Source: Leptothermofonsia sichuanensis E412 (GTDB taxonomy: Bacteria > Cyanobacteriota > Cyanobacteriia > Leptolyngbyales > Leptolyngbyaceae). Taken from it: a stretch of DNA of 64,000 nucleotides. The position numbers and the translations under genes are program-made. The stretch spans positions 930,001-994,000 of the forward strand of contig NZ_CP072600.1 in NCBI RefSeq assembly GCF_019891175.1. Direction: 5' to 3'. Under the pieces are notes generated by a model. It had not been told where the DNA came from. It did not search any database and worked only from the letters and a program-made list of their open reading frames with translations. Within the stretch, counting starts at the first letter, position 1. Each line of letters opens with the position of its first letter. This document shows, piece after piece, positions 19,561-27,858 of this stretch.

Positions 19561-19603
19561 AGAGTCTGGACACCAGGGCTATCCTTCTGATGAATTATTC
19601 AGG
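19561..19603. repeat. Repeat E, copy 2
   Basis: A 43-base segment starting AGAGTCTGGACACCAGGG. It is the exact reverse complement of 5552-5594. Confidence 0.85.
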
Positions 19604-19648
19604 CCAGGGTTAGAATGAAAAATCTTCTCTTCAGTCCATCTTCCACGG

Positions 19649-20929
19649 TCAATTTGCCCAGGAAATCTCCCGATTTGCTGTATCCTGCGCTCTTTGCATG
19701 GCATCACTGAGGGGCTGTTCACCCAATAAAGCACTGATAAACTGGTTGTTAAAATTCATCCGAATAGTAGGAAGATGTTTCCCTGCCTGCCAGATGGTAG
19801 CGTAGCGTGCTCCGGCAACAAAGGGGGCATAGAGCGTATTTTTATCGTATCCAAGTTCACCCAGGACTGAACGGCGAGCAGGTAGGGCTAACCCCTGATC
19901 TGCCCAGGCTTTCATGCCCTCCTTACCCGTCAGGTAAGCAATCAATTTCCAGGCTGCTTCTTTATGCCTGGTTTTGCGATTCATCACGTAGGCAACCGTA
20001 TAGGCCATTGTGCCAGGCTTACCATTGATGGCAGGCACTTCCGCCGTCCCAAACTCCAGAGCCGGAAAGGTTTCCTTAAAGTAGGGAATGGACCAGGGAC
20101 CCTCAATTACCATTGCGGCTTTTCCCTGCCCCAACATTTCACTCCCCCAGGTTGCGCCAACGTCTGTCGGTTGGGCGGCGGTGCGATCGCGGCGATACTG
20201 GTTCACGATCAGTTCCAGACCTCGTAAGCTGTTGGGGGCAGCAAAGGTCGCAAAACCATTCTGGTCAACCAACTGCCCGCCAAAGGCTTTAATCATAAAT
20301 GTTTGTCGTGCCAGTTCAGGCGCAATGCCAAACCCGTACTGGTCAATTTTTCCATCTCCATTGCGGTCTACCGTTAGCTTCCTGGCGGCCACCGTAAACG
20401 CTGCCCAGGTTTTTGGGGGGTGGGTAATTCCAGCCGCCGCCAGGGCTTGTTTGTTATAGATCAGCGCCAGAGTCGAAAAGTCTTTGGGCAACCCGTAAAG
20501 CTGGTTCCTGTATCGGAAGGCATTCAGCAGAGACGGTTCAAAATCTGCCAGGTTAAACTCAGGGGTTATGTAACGATCTAAAGGCTCCAGCACCTGATAT
20601 TGCATTAACAGCGGTGCTTCAAACCCATCCAGATAAAACACATCGGGAGCTACATCCCCAATCAGGCGAGTTTTAATTACATCCATATACTCGCTATTGA
20701 TCGTTTCGTATTTGACCTGAATCGTGGGATGGGTTTTCTCAAACTTCCTGAGCAGATAGTCCAGACGTTGCTTTTCATTAGGGTTACTCTGCCAGCCGCT
20801 TAATCGCAGGGTGATGATCTGCCCGGACGGTTGGGAAGCGGGGCGGCAACCAGGAAGGGCGATCGCCGCCATCGCTAACAAGAATATTCCAGCCGATCGA
20901 GTTACAACATTCATCCCCAGAATCTTCAA
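19649..20929 (-). CDS. Sugar-type extracellular solute-binding lipoprotein (family 1)
   Basis: 426 residues. The N-terminus has a hydrophobic signal and lipobox (MAAIALPGC, Cys about 27), so the protein is probably anchored on the outer face of the plasma membrane. The body fits MalE-like binding proteins: LRLSGWQSNPNEKQRLDYLLRKFEK, HPTIQVKYETINSEYMDVIK, APDVFYLDGFEAPLLMQY, YGLPKDFSTLALIYNKQAL, AAMVIEGPWSIPYFKE and EAAWKLIAYLTGKEGMKAW. It should feed an ABC importer for a sugar or oligosaccharide, but no permease or ATPase is adjacent. It starts 9 bases downstream of the cysH stop on the same strand, so co-transcription with cysH is possible. Confidence 0.9.
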   Translation of the reverse strand: MKILGMNVVTRSAGIFLLAMAAIALPGCRPASQPSGQIITLRLSGWQSNPNEKQRLDYLLRKFEKTHPTIQVKYETINSEYMDVIKTRLIGDVAPDVFYLDGFEAPLLMQYQVLEPLDRYITPEFNLADFEPSLLNAFRYRNQLYGLPKDFSTLALIYNKQALAAAGITHPPKTWAAFTVAARKLTVDRNGDGKIDQYGFGIAPELARQTFMIKAFGGQLVDQNGFATFAAPNSLRGLELIVNQYRRDRTAAQPTDVGATWGSEMLGQGKAAMVIEGPWSIPYFKETFPALEFGTAEVPAINGKPGTMAYTVAYVMNRKTRHKEAAWKLIAYLTGKEGMKAWADQGLALPARRSVLGELGYDKNTLYAPFVAGARYATIWQAGKHLPTIRMNFNNQFISALLGEQPLSDAMQRAQDTANREISWAN

Positions 20930-20938
20930 TGCCCGCCA

Positions 20939-21691
20939 TCAAGAACCCTGAACCGGATTGATGGCATGTAAACCACATTCTTTCTTACCAGCATCTTCCC
21001 ACCACCAGCGACCTTCCCGCTCATGCTGGTTGGGCAGAACTGCACGGGTGCAGGGTTCGCAACCAATGCTAATAAACCCCTTTTCATGTAAAGGATTGTA
21101 GGGGATTTCATAGGAGCGGATATACATCCAGACATCCGCAGAAGTCCAGTTGGCAAGGGGGTTGAATTTGATCAGGGCGCGATCGCCCGTCGAAAATGCG
21201 GTATCCTGTTGCACCACGGGAACACTGGCGCGGGTAGAGGGGTTTTGATCCTTCCGTTGTCCCGTAATCCAGGCATCCAGGGTCGCCAGTTTACGGCGCA
21301 GAGGAGCCACTTTGCGAATGTCACAACACTCTTTGTGTCCGTCCTCGTAGAAGCTGAACAACCCTTTTGCGTTCACCAGCGCTTCGACCTGGGCAGCATC
21401 GGGATACATCACCTCAAGTTCAATCCCGTAGTGCCTTCTGACATGATCAATAAACTGGTAGGTTTCAGGATGGAGCCGACCTGTATCCAGGCTAAAAACC
21501 TTGACATCGCGCTTAATTTTGCAGGCCATGTCAATCAAAACAACATCTTCAGCCCCGCTGAAGGAGATGGCGATATTATCGAATAAGCTCAATGCCCGTT
21601 CCAAAATTTTTTGGGGGCTTTGGTTAGAAAGCTCTGTCTCAAGTGCGGCAATATCAAGTTCAGCCACGGTTTGCCCGGTCAACTGCGTCAT
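20939..21691 (-). CDS. cysH: Phosphoadenylyl- or adenylyl-sulfate reductase (CysH)
   Basis: 250 residues. [14 protein letters not shown] is the PP-loop, [16 protein letters not shown] and [19 protein letters not shown] are family motifs, and KECGLH (Cys239) carries the catalytic thiol near the C-terminus. It reduces activated sulfate to sulfite in assimilation. The sequence also has a Cys-Cys pair (122-123) and CEPC (211-214), the pattern of the [4Fe-4S] cluster in APS-type reductases, so the substrate could be APS rather than PAPS. A 9-bp-stem hairpin lies in the leader (21748-21772). Confidence 0.93.
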   Translation of the reverse strand: MTQLTGQTVAELDIAALETELSNQSPQKILERALSLFDNIAISFSGAEDVVLIDMACKIKRDVKVFSLDTGRLHPETYQFIDHVRRHYGIELEVMYPDAAQVEALVNAKGLFSFYEDGHKECCDIRKVAPLRRKLATLDAWITGQRKDQNPSTRASVPVVQQDTAFSTGDRALIKFNPLANWTSADVWMYIRSYEIPYNPLHEKGFISIGCEPCTRAVLPNQHEREGRWWWEDAGKKECGLHAINPVQGS

Positions 21692-22090
21692 AATGGGTCG
21701 TCCTTAGAAGCGGTGTTCTCCTTGAGATAAGGAAGTTGAGATCAGGAAGACGAAACAGGGATAGTTTCGTCTCTCCGTCCCATTTTATCAAGCAGGAGCC
21801 GCTGAAATTATTGTCTGGTCAGCTTTCCCAAAAGTGACAATCCTAAAATTAAGCTGTGCCGCCGCTCTGGCTCCAGCTCGAATCTGCTTTTATACTGAAG
21901 AGAAGTATGGTTTGGTAAGGATCAAGGATGTACTGACCTGTAGAACGAACCACGAAGGCACAAAGGACACAAAGCAAGTTGCTGGTGATCTTTGTGTATT
22001 TGTGGTGTATTTGTGGTTCTGTTCAGTACAGTATCCTAATCCATTCACATGCTTAAGTGTGGTATTGGATGTCAGTTTCCAGGTTCCTGA
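21692..22090. other. 399-base intergenic region between divergent genes
   Basis: Holds the cysH leader hairpin (21748-21772) and an inverted pair of CACAAAG-type repeats (about 21945-21980 and 21992-22022), which would form a long imperfect hairpin. No coding sequence is supported. Confidence 0.55.
21748..21772 (-). promoter_or_regulatory. Hairpin in the cysH leader
   Basis: AGACGAAAC (21748-21756) is exactly complementary to GTTTCGTCT (21764-21772), with a 7-nt loop. It lies 57 bases ahead of the cysH start on the minus strand. It could be a regulator site or a leader structure; its role is unknown. Confidence 0.4.
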
Positions 22091-22741
22091 ATGAGTGAAA
22101 CCTATCAACGTCCAACGATTCTGAAACCGGGAGAGTCTTACACCTTTCGGCGTTATTTTGAGCTGCGTTTTAACCCGGCAGATATTCTGCAAGAGCTGGG
22201 TGCAAGTCTGCAACGATCGCCACTTACATTACCTAAAATTAGTGCTATACCCGCTCAGTTTGACCTGGCAGGATTGCAGAAACGTCTGGAACAGGCAATC
22301 GTCCGAGTGAGTCTCACCAGTGAAGCCGCCCGTCGGGAAGCCCTGGTTGCACCTGTGTTGCTAGAAATTGCAAACCTGACAGATGCCAGCATCAACATTG
22401 AATATCCCATTGAAGTGAATCAATACCTGCGAGGTGAAATTGATTACTTCCTTCAATCCCAGCACTCTTTACTTATCGTAGAAGCAAAACAGGCTGATCT
22501 AACCCGTGGCTTTACTCAACTGGCAGTGGAGTTATTAGCCTGCGATCGCTGGATCACCTCCGATGACCCTATCCTCTATGGCGCGGTTACAACAGGCGAT
22601 ATCTGGCAGTTTGGTAGCCTTAATCGTGCCAGTTACCTGATTACTCAGGACACGCTGCTTTACCGAATCCCGACAGATCTGGTTCCCATCGTTTGTATTC
22701 TGGCGGGTATTCTTGCGCCAGAACGGATGAATATTGAGTGA
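22091..22741 (+). CDS. Stand-alone PD-(D/E)XK-like protein of unknown function (1)
   Basis: 216 residues. The central part reads INIEYPIEVNQYLRGEIDYF followed by LLIVEAKQADLTRGFTQLAV. This is an Asp, a strand, then E-x-K, the core pattern of the restriction-endonuclease-like fold. The next block, ILYGAVTTGDIWQFGSL, resembles the end of that fold in HsdR-type N-terminal domains. There is no helicase or methylase partner nearby. A similar arrangement occurs in the protein at 23595-24236. Function unknown; it may be a nuclease or a degenerate relative. Confidence 0.7.
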   Translation: MSETYQRPTILKPGESYTFRRYFELRFNPADILQELGASLQRSPLTLPKISAIPAQFDLAGLQKRLEQAIVRVSLTSEAARREALVAPVLLEIANLTDASINIEYPIEVNQYLRGEIDYFLQSQHSLLIVEAKQADLTRGFTQLAVELLACDRWITSDDPILYGAVTTGDIWQFGSLNRASYLITQDTLLYRIPTDLVPIVCILAGILAPERMNIE

Positions 22742-22815
22742 GGTACGGTGATGTGAGGTACGGTGGGGTACGGAGCACCCTGACTGTACCTCACACCTTT
22801 GAAAAGGGCTATAAT
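22738..22815. repeat. Dispersed repeat G, copy 1
   Basis: GTGAGGTACGGTG-type units are followed by GAGCACCCTGACTGTACCTC and a TTTGAAAAGGGCTATA end. An inverse, related copy lies at about 39258-39340. It sits between the nuclease-like gene and the cytochrome b gene and includes the stop codon of the former. Confidence 0.65.
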
Positions 22816-22857
22816 TATAGGCTCATACAACACAGGTCCATTACAACCACTCTAGAT

Positions 22858-23526
22858 ATGCCGCAATCTGGTCCATACCAACCTGCTTTACTACGAATAT
22901 TGCACGGTGTTGCTGCGATACTAACTGTTTTAGCTTTGATTTCAGGTTTTTGGGTTTACAACACTTATGATAAACGCTGGGGTAGTCTTGCTTTACCTGT
23001 GCTGGCAGATATTCAAGATATTCATGGCACAGTTGCTCTGACTTTCCTGTTATTTTTACCAGTTTTTGCCCTATATAGCTTTCATCTTGGCTATCGCCGT
23101 CTAGTGCAGGAGCAATCTTTTAGCCAATTGAAACAGATTGGCAAGCCAGTTTGGTGGATATCAATACAACGGTTTGTCAACACATTAATGCTGATTGCAG
23201 CAACGTTTGCAGTGGTGACTGGTCGAATGATGAAAGAAGAATGGCTTCCTGCTGGAGAAATTCATCATCAATGGTATCTAGCTCATCTGGTGGCGTGGAT
23301 ATGTGTGTTCATCAGTCTTGCATTACATCTACTGGTTGGAGCCAGAGTTGGCGGAGTTTCATTGCTAGGATCGATGTTTAGTTGGAAGATGCATGACGAA
23401 GATACCCTACGTTCCTGGCTTCAAGGAATCACAATTAAACACTCTAGTCTGGTTTTGAAGATCATCGAAGGTATTGTAATTGGAGGCATCATTATGGCAT
23501 TTATTCTGCCAGTTTTTAACTCCTAA
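22858..23526 (+). CDS. Cytochrome b561-like membrane protein
   Basis: 222 residues from ATG 22858 (MPQSGPYQPALLRILHG); a longer frame from 22738 would translate a dispersed repeat and is rejected. Four to five hydrophobic segments carry histidines suited to b-type haem: RILHGVAAI in segment 1, DIQDIHGTVAL in segment 2, and HHQWYLAHLVAW with LALHLLVG later. The layout matches the cytochrome b561/Ni-hydrogenase cytochrome b type, which passes electrons across or along the membrane. Codon use looks more A/T-rich than its neighbours. The redox partner is not evident. Confidence 0.8.
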   Translation: MPQSGPYQPALLRILHGVAAILTVLALISGFWVYNTYDKRWGSLALPVLADIQDIHGTVALTFLLFLPVFALYSFHLGYRRLVQEQSFSQLKQIGKPVWWISIQRFVNTLMLIAATFAVVTGRMMKEEWLPAGEIHHQWYLAHLVAWICVFISLALHLLVGARVGGVSLLGSMFSWKMHDEDTLRSWLQGITIKHSSLVLKIIEGIVIGGIIMAFILPVFNS

Positions 23527-23594
23527 AAATGCAGACTGTCAATTCATCCGGCTATTCCGCATTACCTTTTCAGGAAGTATAGGGGAGAGAATGT

Positions 23595-24236
23595 GTGACC
23601 AAAACAATTGCTGCCGATACAATTACCCTCTACGACCTGGAGCAGCAGTTCCAGTTAAGGCAATCCGCAGACCCTTCATTCTTTCCAGAATGGCAGGCAG
23701 ACTTGCCTGCACTTACGGAAGCCGAACAGCAGCGGTTGCAACGGATTCAGGCGATCGTTGCCAACTTAGAGCAGCGATCTGTGCTTGAGACCACAGTAAA
23801 ACTGGCAGTAGTGGCTCCACTGCTGGATTTGTCTGGGCTGTTTTTGCCACCATTCTATGTCAGTACGGAAGACTCAGTGGCAATTGAAGCCACCGATGGC
23901 AGTCTTGTGGTGCGGGGTCGGATTGATATCCTGGTACTGAAAGAACGACTGTGGGTACTGGTAATTGAGTCAAAACGAGCTGAATTTTCTGTGAAGGTCG
24001 GAGTTCCTCAGGTTTTGTCTTATATGCTGGCATCTCCCCAAAAGAATGATCCTCTCTATGGATTAGTTACTAACGGTACCGATTTCGTGTTTCTAAAACT
24101 ATTGATTCAAGATGTTCCGTGCTATGCCAGGTCAAAGCAGTTTATCTTAGGTCAGGATCATGATCTGGAACAGGTGTTGCAAATTCTTAAACGCCTGGCG
24201 GAAGCCGTTGGATCAACTACCAATGACCTGGATTAA
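23595..24236 (+). CDS. Stand-alone PD-(D/E)XK-like protein of unknown function (2)
   Basis: 213 residues from GTG 23595. The N-terminal third is helical (ADLPALTEAEQQRLQRIQAI). The core has LVVRGRIDILVLKERLWVLV then IESKRAEFSVKVGVPQVLSYM: Asp, strand, E-x-K and a conserved Gln helix, typical of restriction-endonuclease-like folds. PLYGLVTNGTDFVFLKLL resembles the fold's last strands. It is similar in layout, though not closely in sequence, to the protein at 22091-22741. No modification enzyme is nearby, so a classic restriction system is not supported. Confidence 0.75.
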   Translation: MTKTIAADTITLYDLEQQFQLRQSADPSFFPEWQADLPALTEAEQQRLQRIQAIVANLEQRSVLETTVKLAVVAPLLDLSGLFLPPFYVSTEDSVAIEATDGSLVVRGRIDILVLKERLWVLVIESKRAEFSVKVGVPQVLSYMLASPQKNDPLYGLVTNGTDFVFLKLLIQDVPCYARSKQFILGQDHDLEQVLQILKRLAEAVGSTTNDLD

Positions 24237-24431
24237 AAATGTCCTGGATTAAATGGTAGATCAGGTAAATTTGGTAACTTCATTGGACTTAATCGATAAT
24301 AAATCGTCCATGCTCTGAATTGATGAAAAGATCGCCAGAATTGACGAATTTATGTCAAGAATTTATAGCTGAATGGCACTGACATAAGGGGTTAAAGAGA
24401 TAGTGATGAGATAGTGGCGTTGCCCGTCCAA

Positions 24432-25148
24432 TCAGGTAATGTTTTTTACGCCTGACTGAGCCTCCCGGCGCAAACCAGCCGCAATTCTAAAGAGTTCCTG
24501 TCCGGTGTGCAGGTAATACTCATCGTAGTTCAGGGTATAAAATTCAAATTGTTCAATCCCGTCATTAATCTGGTTCAGGCAATGGTAAAGGCTGGCAGCC
24601 GCTCCGGCCAATGACGGTGGGTTGGGCAAAGACCGAAAAATCGCTTCAGCCCGACTTAAGCGATCGCGGCAATCTTCCAGATAGGTCTGAAAATCTGCCA
24701 TAAGTTCATCGTCAAACGGATCGGCAGACAGATCATCGATCTGATCTCGGATGGGTTTCAAAATTTGCTGAATCATACGGCTGACAGGTGTGTAGACCCG
24801 GTTCAGCCACAGGTGTAACTGTTCATCGGTCTGGCGGGCAGCGCGTTGTTGCCGATAACGGGCCTGGGCCGCCGCGTTACGCTGTTCGCGGGTAGATTCC
24901 TCAGTCGCAAACCCAGCAGACTCTAACTGAGCGTGGTACTGACGCTGGTGGTCATAGGACCGGCGACTGTCAGGATCACCCAGCACTTCGTAAGCTGCAT
25001 TGACGTTAGCAATCTTTTCGTGGTTAGCCGTTTCCCGATTGCCATCAGGATGAAACTGCTTTGCCAGCCGTCGATACGCCCGTTTGATTTCCTCCTGGGT
25101 GGCAGTCGGGTTGACATTCAGGGTGCGGTAGTGATCAGAAATAGCCAT
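24432..25148 (-). CDS. DnaJ-domain protein
   Basis: 238 residues. The J-domain fills about residues 1-68: ISDHYRTLNVNPTATQEEIK, RAYRRLAKQFHPDGNRET with the HPD motif that stimulates DnaK ATPase, and ANVNAAYEVLGDPDSRRSYD. A charged linker follows (about 80-105), then a helical C-terminal domain without zinc fingers or the usual client-binding domains. It is thus a type III J-protein, probably a specialised co-chaperone. The partner is not evident from the neighbourhood. Confidence 0.92.
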   Translation of the reverse strand: MAISDHYRTLNVNPTATQEEIKRAYRRLAKQFHPDGNRETANHEKIANVNAAYEVLGDPDSRRSYDHQRQYHAQLESAGFATEESTREQRNAAAQARYRQQRAARQTDEQLHLWLNRVYTPVSRMIQQILKPIRDQIDDLSADPFDDELMADFQTYLEDCRDRLSRAEAIFRSLPNPPSLAGAAASLYHCLNQINDGIEQFEFYTLNYDEYYLHTGQELFRIAAGLRREAQSGVKNIT

Positions 25149-25328
25149 AGGGTCATTTTACCGCGGTCATTCCCCACCGCACCGGGAGTCAACGTGGAAT
25201 GGACTCCTTCTTCCCTGGTTCTTCTCGATTACTGTTTACCGTGACAGGTAGTTCCCAATCCCCCACCGTGCTTTGGCTCTCTCTGAAGATGCATTCCGTG
25301 GATCATTCCCAATCTCTCAGGAGCCTTG

Positions 25329-25619
25329 ATGATGAAAACCAAAAACCGTCATGACCAGCCAGTAAAACTCGTCGCCAGTTCTGTACCCAGGCAACGCCGG
25401 ATATTTGACCCGGTCATGACCTGGTTGACTCGAGTGGGGCAGGCAATCGCCAATGCCGTCTGTTCAAACCACGAACCCCAGGTATGGGAGAAAAAAGACC
25501 GCAATGGCACCCTCTACTGGAACGTGTATGACCCGGCCACAGGATACTCTGCCCGCCTGGCGTCTGAGATGGAAGTTCGTATCTGGCTTGAGCGTCACTA
25601 CACCCGCTCTTTCGATTAG
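25329..25619 (+). CDS. Small WNxYDP-type protein (1)
   Basis: 96 residues from ATG 25329 (also ATG 25332). The C-terminal half reads VWEKKDRNGTLYWNVYDPAT then ASEMEVRIWLERHY. This matches the protein at 27518-27826 (VWQTIDDEGSLWWNIYDP, SSEAEVISWLDEYY), so the two are paralogues. The fold and function are unknown to me; similar small W/Y-rich proteins are widespread in cyanobacteria. It lies 87 bases ahead of the TPR-protein gene. Confidence 0.75.
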   Translation: MMKTKNRHDQPVKLVASSVPRQRRIFDPVMTWLTRVGQAIANAVCSNHEPQVWEKKDRNGTLYWNVYDPATGYSARLASEMEVRIWLERHYTRSFD

Positions 25620-25706
25620 CCCCACCCTTTCACCCCTGTTCACGGTTTCCCTGCCTCCTACCCACCCCCACCCTTCCTAACCCCTCCGTTCTTAAGGAAT
25701 TTTCCA

Positions 25707-27419
25707 ATGAAAAAACAAGCAGCTTTCCTGTTGAGCCTGATAGTTGCGGTTGGGTTGGTTCTAGGGTCGGTGGTATCCACACAACCAGCGATAACTCATG
25801 AATTCATAGCCAGTCAACCAAAGTCAGCCGGGCCTGCCAGCCCCAAAGCCTCTAAACCTCACGCCCCCCTCTATGAAAACCTGGGCAACCTGCACCATCC
25901 CATTTCCACCCAAAATAAACTTGCCCAGCGCTACTTTGACCAGGGGCTAACCCTTGCCTACGGCTTTAACCATGATGCCGCTGCCCGCTCCTTCAAGCAG
26001 GCCGCTAAACTCGACCCTGACTGTGCCATTTGCTACTGGGGGGTTGCCTATGTTCTGGGTCCCAACATCAACGCTCCGATGGAGAAAGATGTGCTACCGG
26101 AAGCCTGGGACATGCTCCAGACTGCAATCCGGTTGAGCAAAAATGCCAGTGAAAAGGAGCAGGCCTATATCCAGGCATTAGCTACGCGCTATCCCCGGCA
26201 GCATCTTGAAGACCGCAAATCCTATGATATTGCCTATGCCAATGCGATGCGGGAAGTCGCCAATCATTACCCGGACGACCTGGATGCTGCGACCCTGTTT
26301 GCAGAGGCACTGATGGACACAACTCCCTGGGACTACTGGGAAGCGGATGGGACACCAAAACCGGAGGGGGTTGAAATCATGGCAACTCTGGAACGAATTT
26401 TGCAGCGAAACCCAAACCATGCGGGGGCTAACCACCTGTATATTCATGCAGTGGAAAAGGAGCGTCCTGAACTGGGTTTAGCTGCTGCCGATCGCCTGAT
26501 GAAACTGGTTCCTGGCTCTGGACACCTGGTTCATATGGCATCCCACATCTACATCCGTACCGGACGCTATCACGATGCGGTTCTCTCCAATCAATTGGGG
26601 ATCAAAGCTGACGATGCGTATGCCGCCATTTGCCATGCCCGGGGCATCTATGCGGATGCCTACATGCCCCATAACCATCACTTTCTCTGGTTTGCGGCAT
26701 TGATGACCGGGCAGAGTCGGGTGGCTATGAATGCCGCACTGCAAACGGCAACGGTGAATCCCCAAACCATGCGTCAGCCTGAAATGGCAGGGTCGTTGCA
26801 GCATTACTACACGATCCCTCTGTTCACCCGTGCCCGCTTTGGGCAGTGGGATGAAATCCTGGCGCTGGCGGCTCCCGATGCCGATCTCAAGTATCCCAAT
26901 GGGGTTTACCAGTATGTGCGGGGGAGGGCGTTGCTGGGGAAAGGACAACCGCAGCAGGCAACCCAGGCGTTAAAGCAGTTGCAGGCGATCGCCACCGATC
27001 CGTCATTGAACGCAATCAAAATCTGGGGATTTAACTCGACAGCAGATATCCTGACCATTGCTTCGGAAGTCCTTGCGGGGGAACTGGCGGCAAGCCAGGG
27101 TAACTATGAGGCGGCGATCGCCCACTTACAAACGGCTATCAAACGAGAAGATGCCCTGGTTTACACCGAACCAGCGGACTGGTATCAACCTGCACGCCAA
27201 TCGCTGGGGGCTGTCCTACTCAAAGCAGGTCGTGCCCCCGAAGCCGAGCAGGTCTATCGAGAGGATTTGAAGATCTACCCTGACAATGGCTGGTCGCTTT
27301 ATGGATTAGCCCAAAGCCTGCAAGCGCAGGGGAAAACCCAGGAGGCTCAGACGGTGAAGAAACGCTTTCAAGAAGCCTGGAAATACGCAGATGTGCAAAT
27401 CATCGCTTCCCGGTTTTAG
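25707..27419 (+). CDS. Exported tetratricopeptide-repeat protein
   Basis: 570 residues. A signal peptide is visible (MKKQAAFLLSLIVAVGLVLG). The mature protein opens with a family-specific region, ISTQNKLAQRYFDQGLTLAY and GFNHDAAARSFKQAAKLDPD, followed by CAICYWGVAYVLGPNINAPM. Further TPR-like helices run to the C-terminus, ending with YREDLKIYPDNGWSLYGLAQ. HAVEKERPELGLAAADRL and HMASHIYIRTGRYHDAVLSN are also typical of this large secreted TPR family. Function unknown; probably a periplasmic scaffold. It lies between two paralogous small genes, which is notable. Confidence 0.88.
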   Translation: MKKQAAFLLSLIVAVGLVLGSVVSTQPAITHEFIASQPKSAGPASPKASKPHAPLYENLGNLHHPISTQNKLAQRYFDQGLTLAYGFNHDAAARSFKQAAKLDPDCAICYWGVAYVLGPNINAPMEKDVLPEAWDMLQTAIRLSKNASEKEQAYIQALATRYPRQHLEDRKSYDIAYANAMREVANHYPDDLDAATLFAEALMDTTPWDYWEADGTPKPEGVEIMATLERILQRNPNHAGANHLYIHAVEKERPELGLAAADRLMKLVPGSGHLVHMASHIYIRTGRYHDAVLSNQLGIKADDAYAAICHARGIYADAYMPHNHHFLWFAALMTGQSRVAMNAALQTATVNPQTMRQPEMAGSLQHYYTIPLFTRARFGQWDEILALAAPDADLKYPNGVYQYVRGRALLGKGQPQQATQALKQLQAIATDPSLNAIKIWGFNSTADILTIASEVLAGELAASQGNYEAAIAHLQTAIKREDALVYTEPADWYQPARQSLGAVLLKAGRAPEAEQVYREDLKIYPDNGWSLYGLAQSLQAQGKTQEAQTVKKRFQEAWKYADVQIIASRF

Positions 27420-27517
27420 AAGCGTTTCTTGATGACTGCCCACTGCCTGACAATCCCCCCTCCCTTCTCTCTCACAACCAACAACTGACAACGCTTCCCT
27501 CATCACTCTCCACCATC

Positions 27518-27826
27518 ATGCCCACGAACGCTCAAATTAAATGGATGATTTATAAAGAACTGGAACTCATCCCTGATTGGGTGCCTGAACCGAAACGGAC
27601 GTATCCACAACCCGCGCTGTCCTGGCTGACTGGAATCTGGCAAAAGCTGGTGCATGGGATGGCTCATGGGATGGCTCCCAGTGGTGAACTCAAAGTCTGG
27701 CAGACTATCGATGATGAGGGCAGCCTCTGGTGGAACATCTATGACCCGCTGAGTGCTCATACCTTTTACATGAGTTCAGAAGCCGAAGTGATAAGCTGGC
27801 TCGATGAGTATTACGGTCCTGGTTGA
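27518..27826 (+). CDS. Small WNxYDP-type protein (2)
   Basis: 102 residues from ATG 27518. It shares the C-terminal motif VWQTIDDEGSLWWNIYDP and SSEAEVISWLDEYY with the protein at 25329-25619; the preceding helix (PALSWLTGIWQKL versus PVMTWLTRVGQAI) also aligns. Paralogous origin by duplication on either side of the TPR gene is likely. Function unknown. Its stop overlaps the first possible start of the MFS gene, but the more likely MFS start is 33 bases further on. Confidence 0.75.
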   Translation: MPTNAQIKWMIYKELELIPDWVPEPKRTYPQPALSWLTGIWQKLVHGMAHGMAPSGELKVWQTIDDEGSLWWNIYDPLSAHTFYMSSEAEVISWLDEYYGPG

Positions 27827-27858
27827 CAGTCATTCAACTGCTTATAGATTTGCATCCA

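Larger units (their letters stand above)
19304..19648. other. 345-base intergenic region made of repeats
   Basis: From left to right: a REP-like GTTCCCATGCTCTGCGTGGG segment (about 19406-19425), a GGAGGCTCTGCCTCC inverted repeat, the intact MITE-like element A (19475-19544) and repeat E (19561-19603). No coding sequence is supported. Confidence 0.6.

Noticed and set aside
22738-22857. N-terminal extension of the cytochrome b561-like protein
   Set aside because: The 40 extra codons translate dispersed repeat G, also found at 39258-39340 in a non-coding setting.
22091-24236. Restriction-modification system
   Set aside because: Two nuclease-like folds are present, but no methylase, specificity or helicase gene lies nearby.
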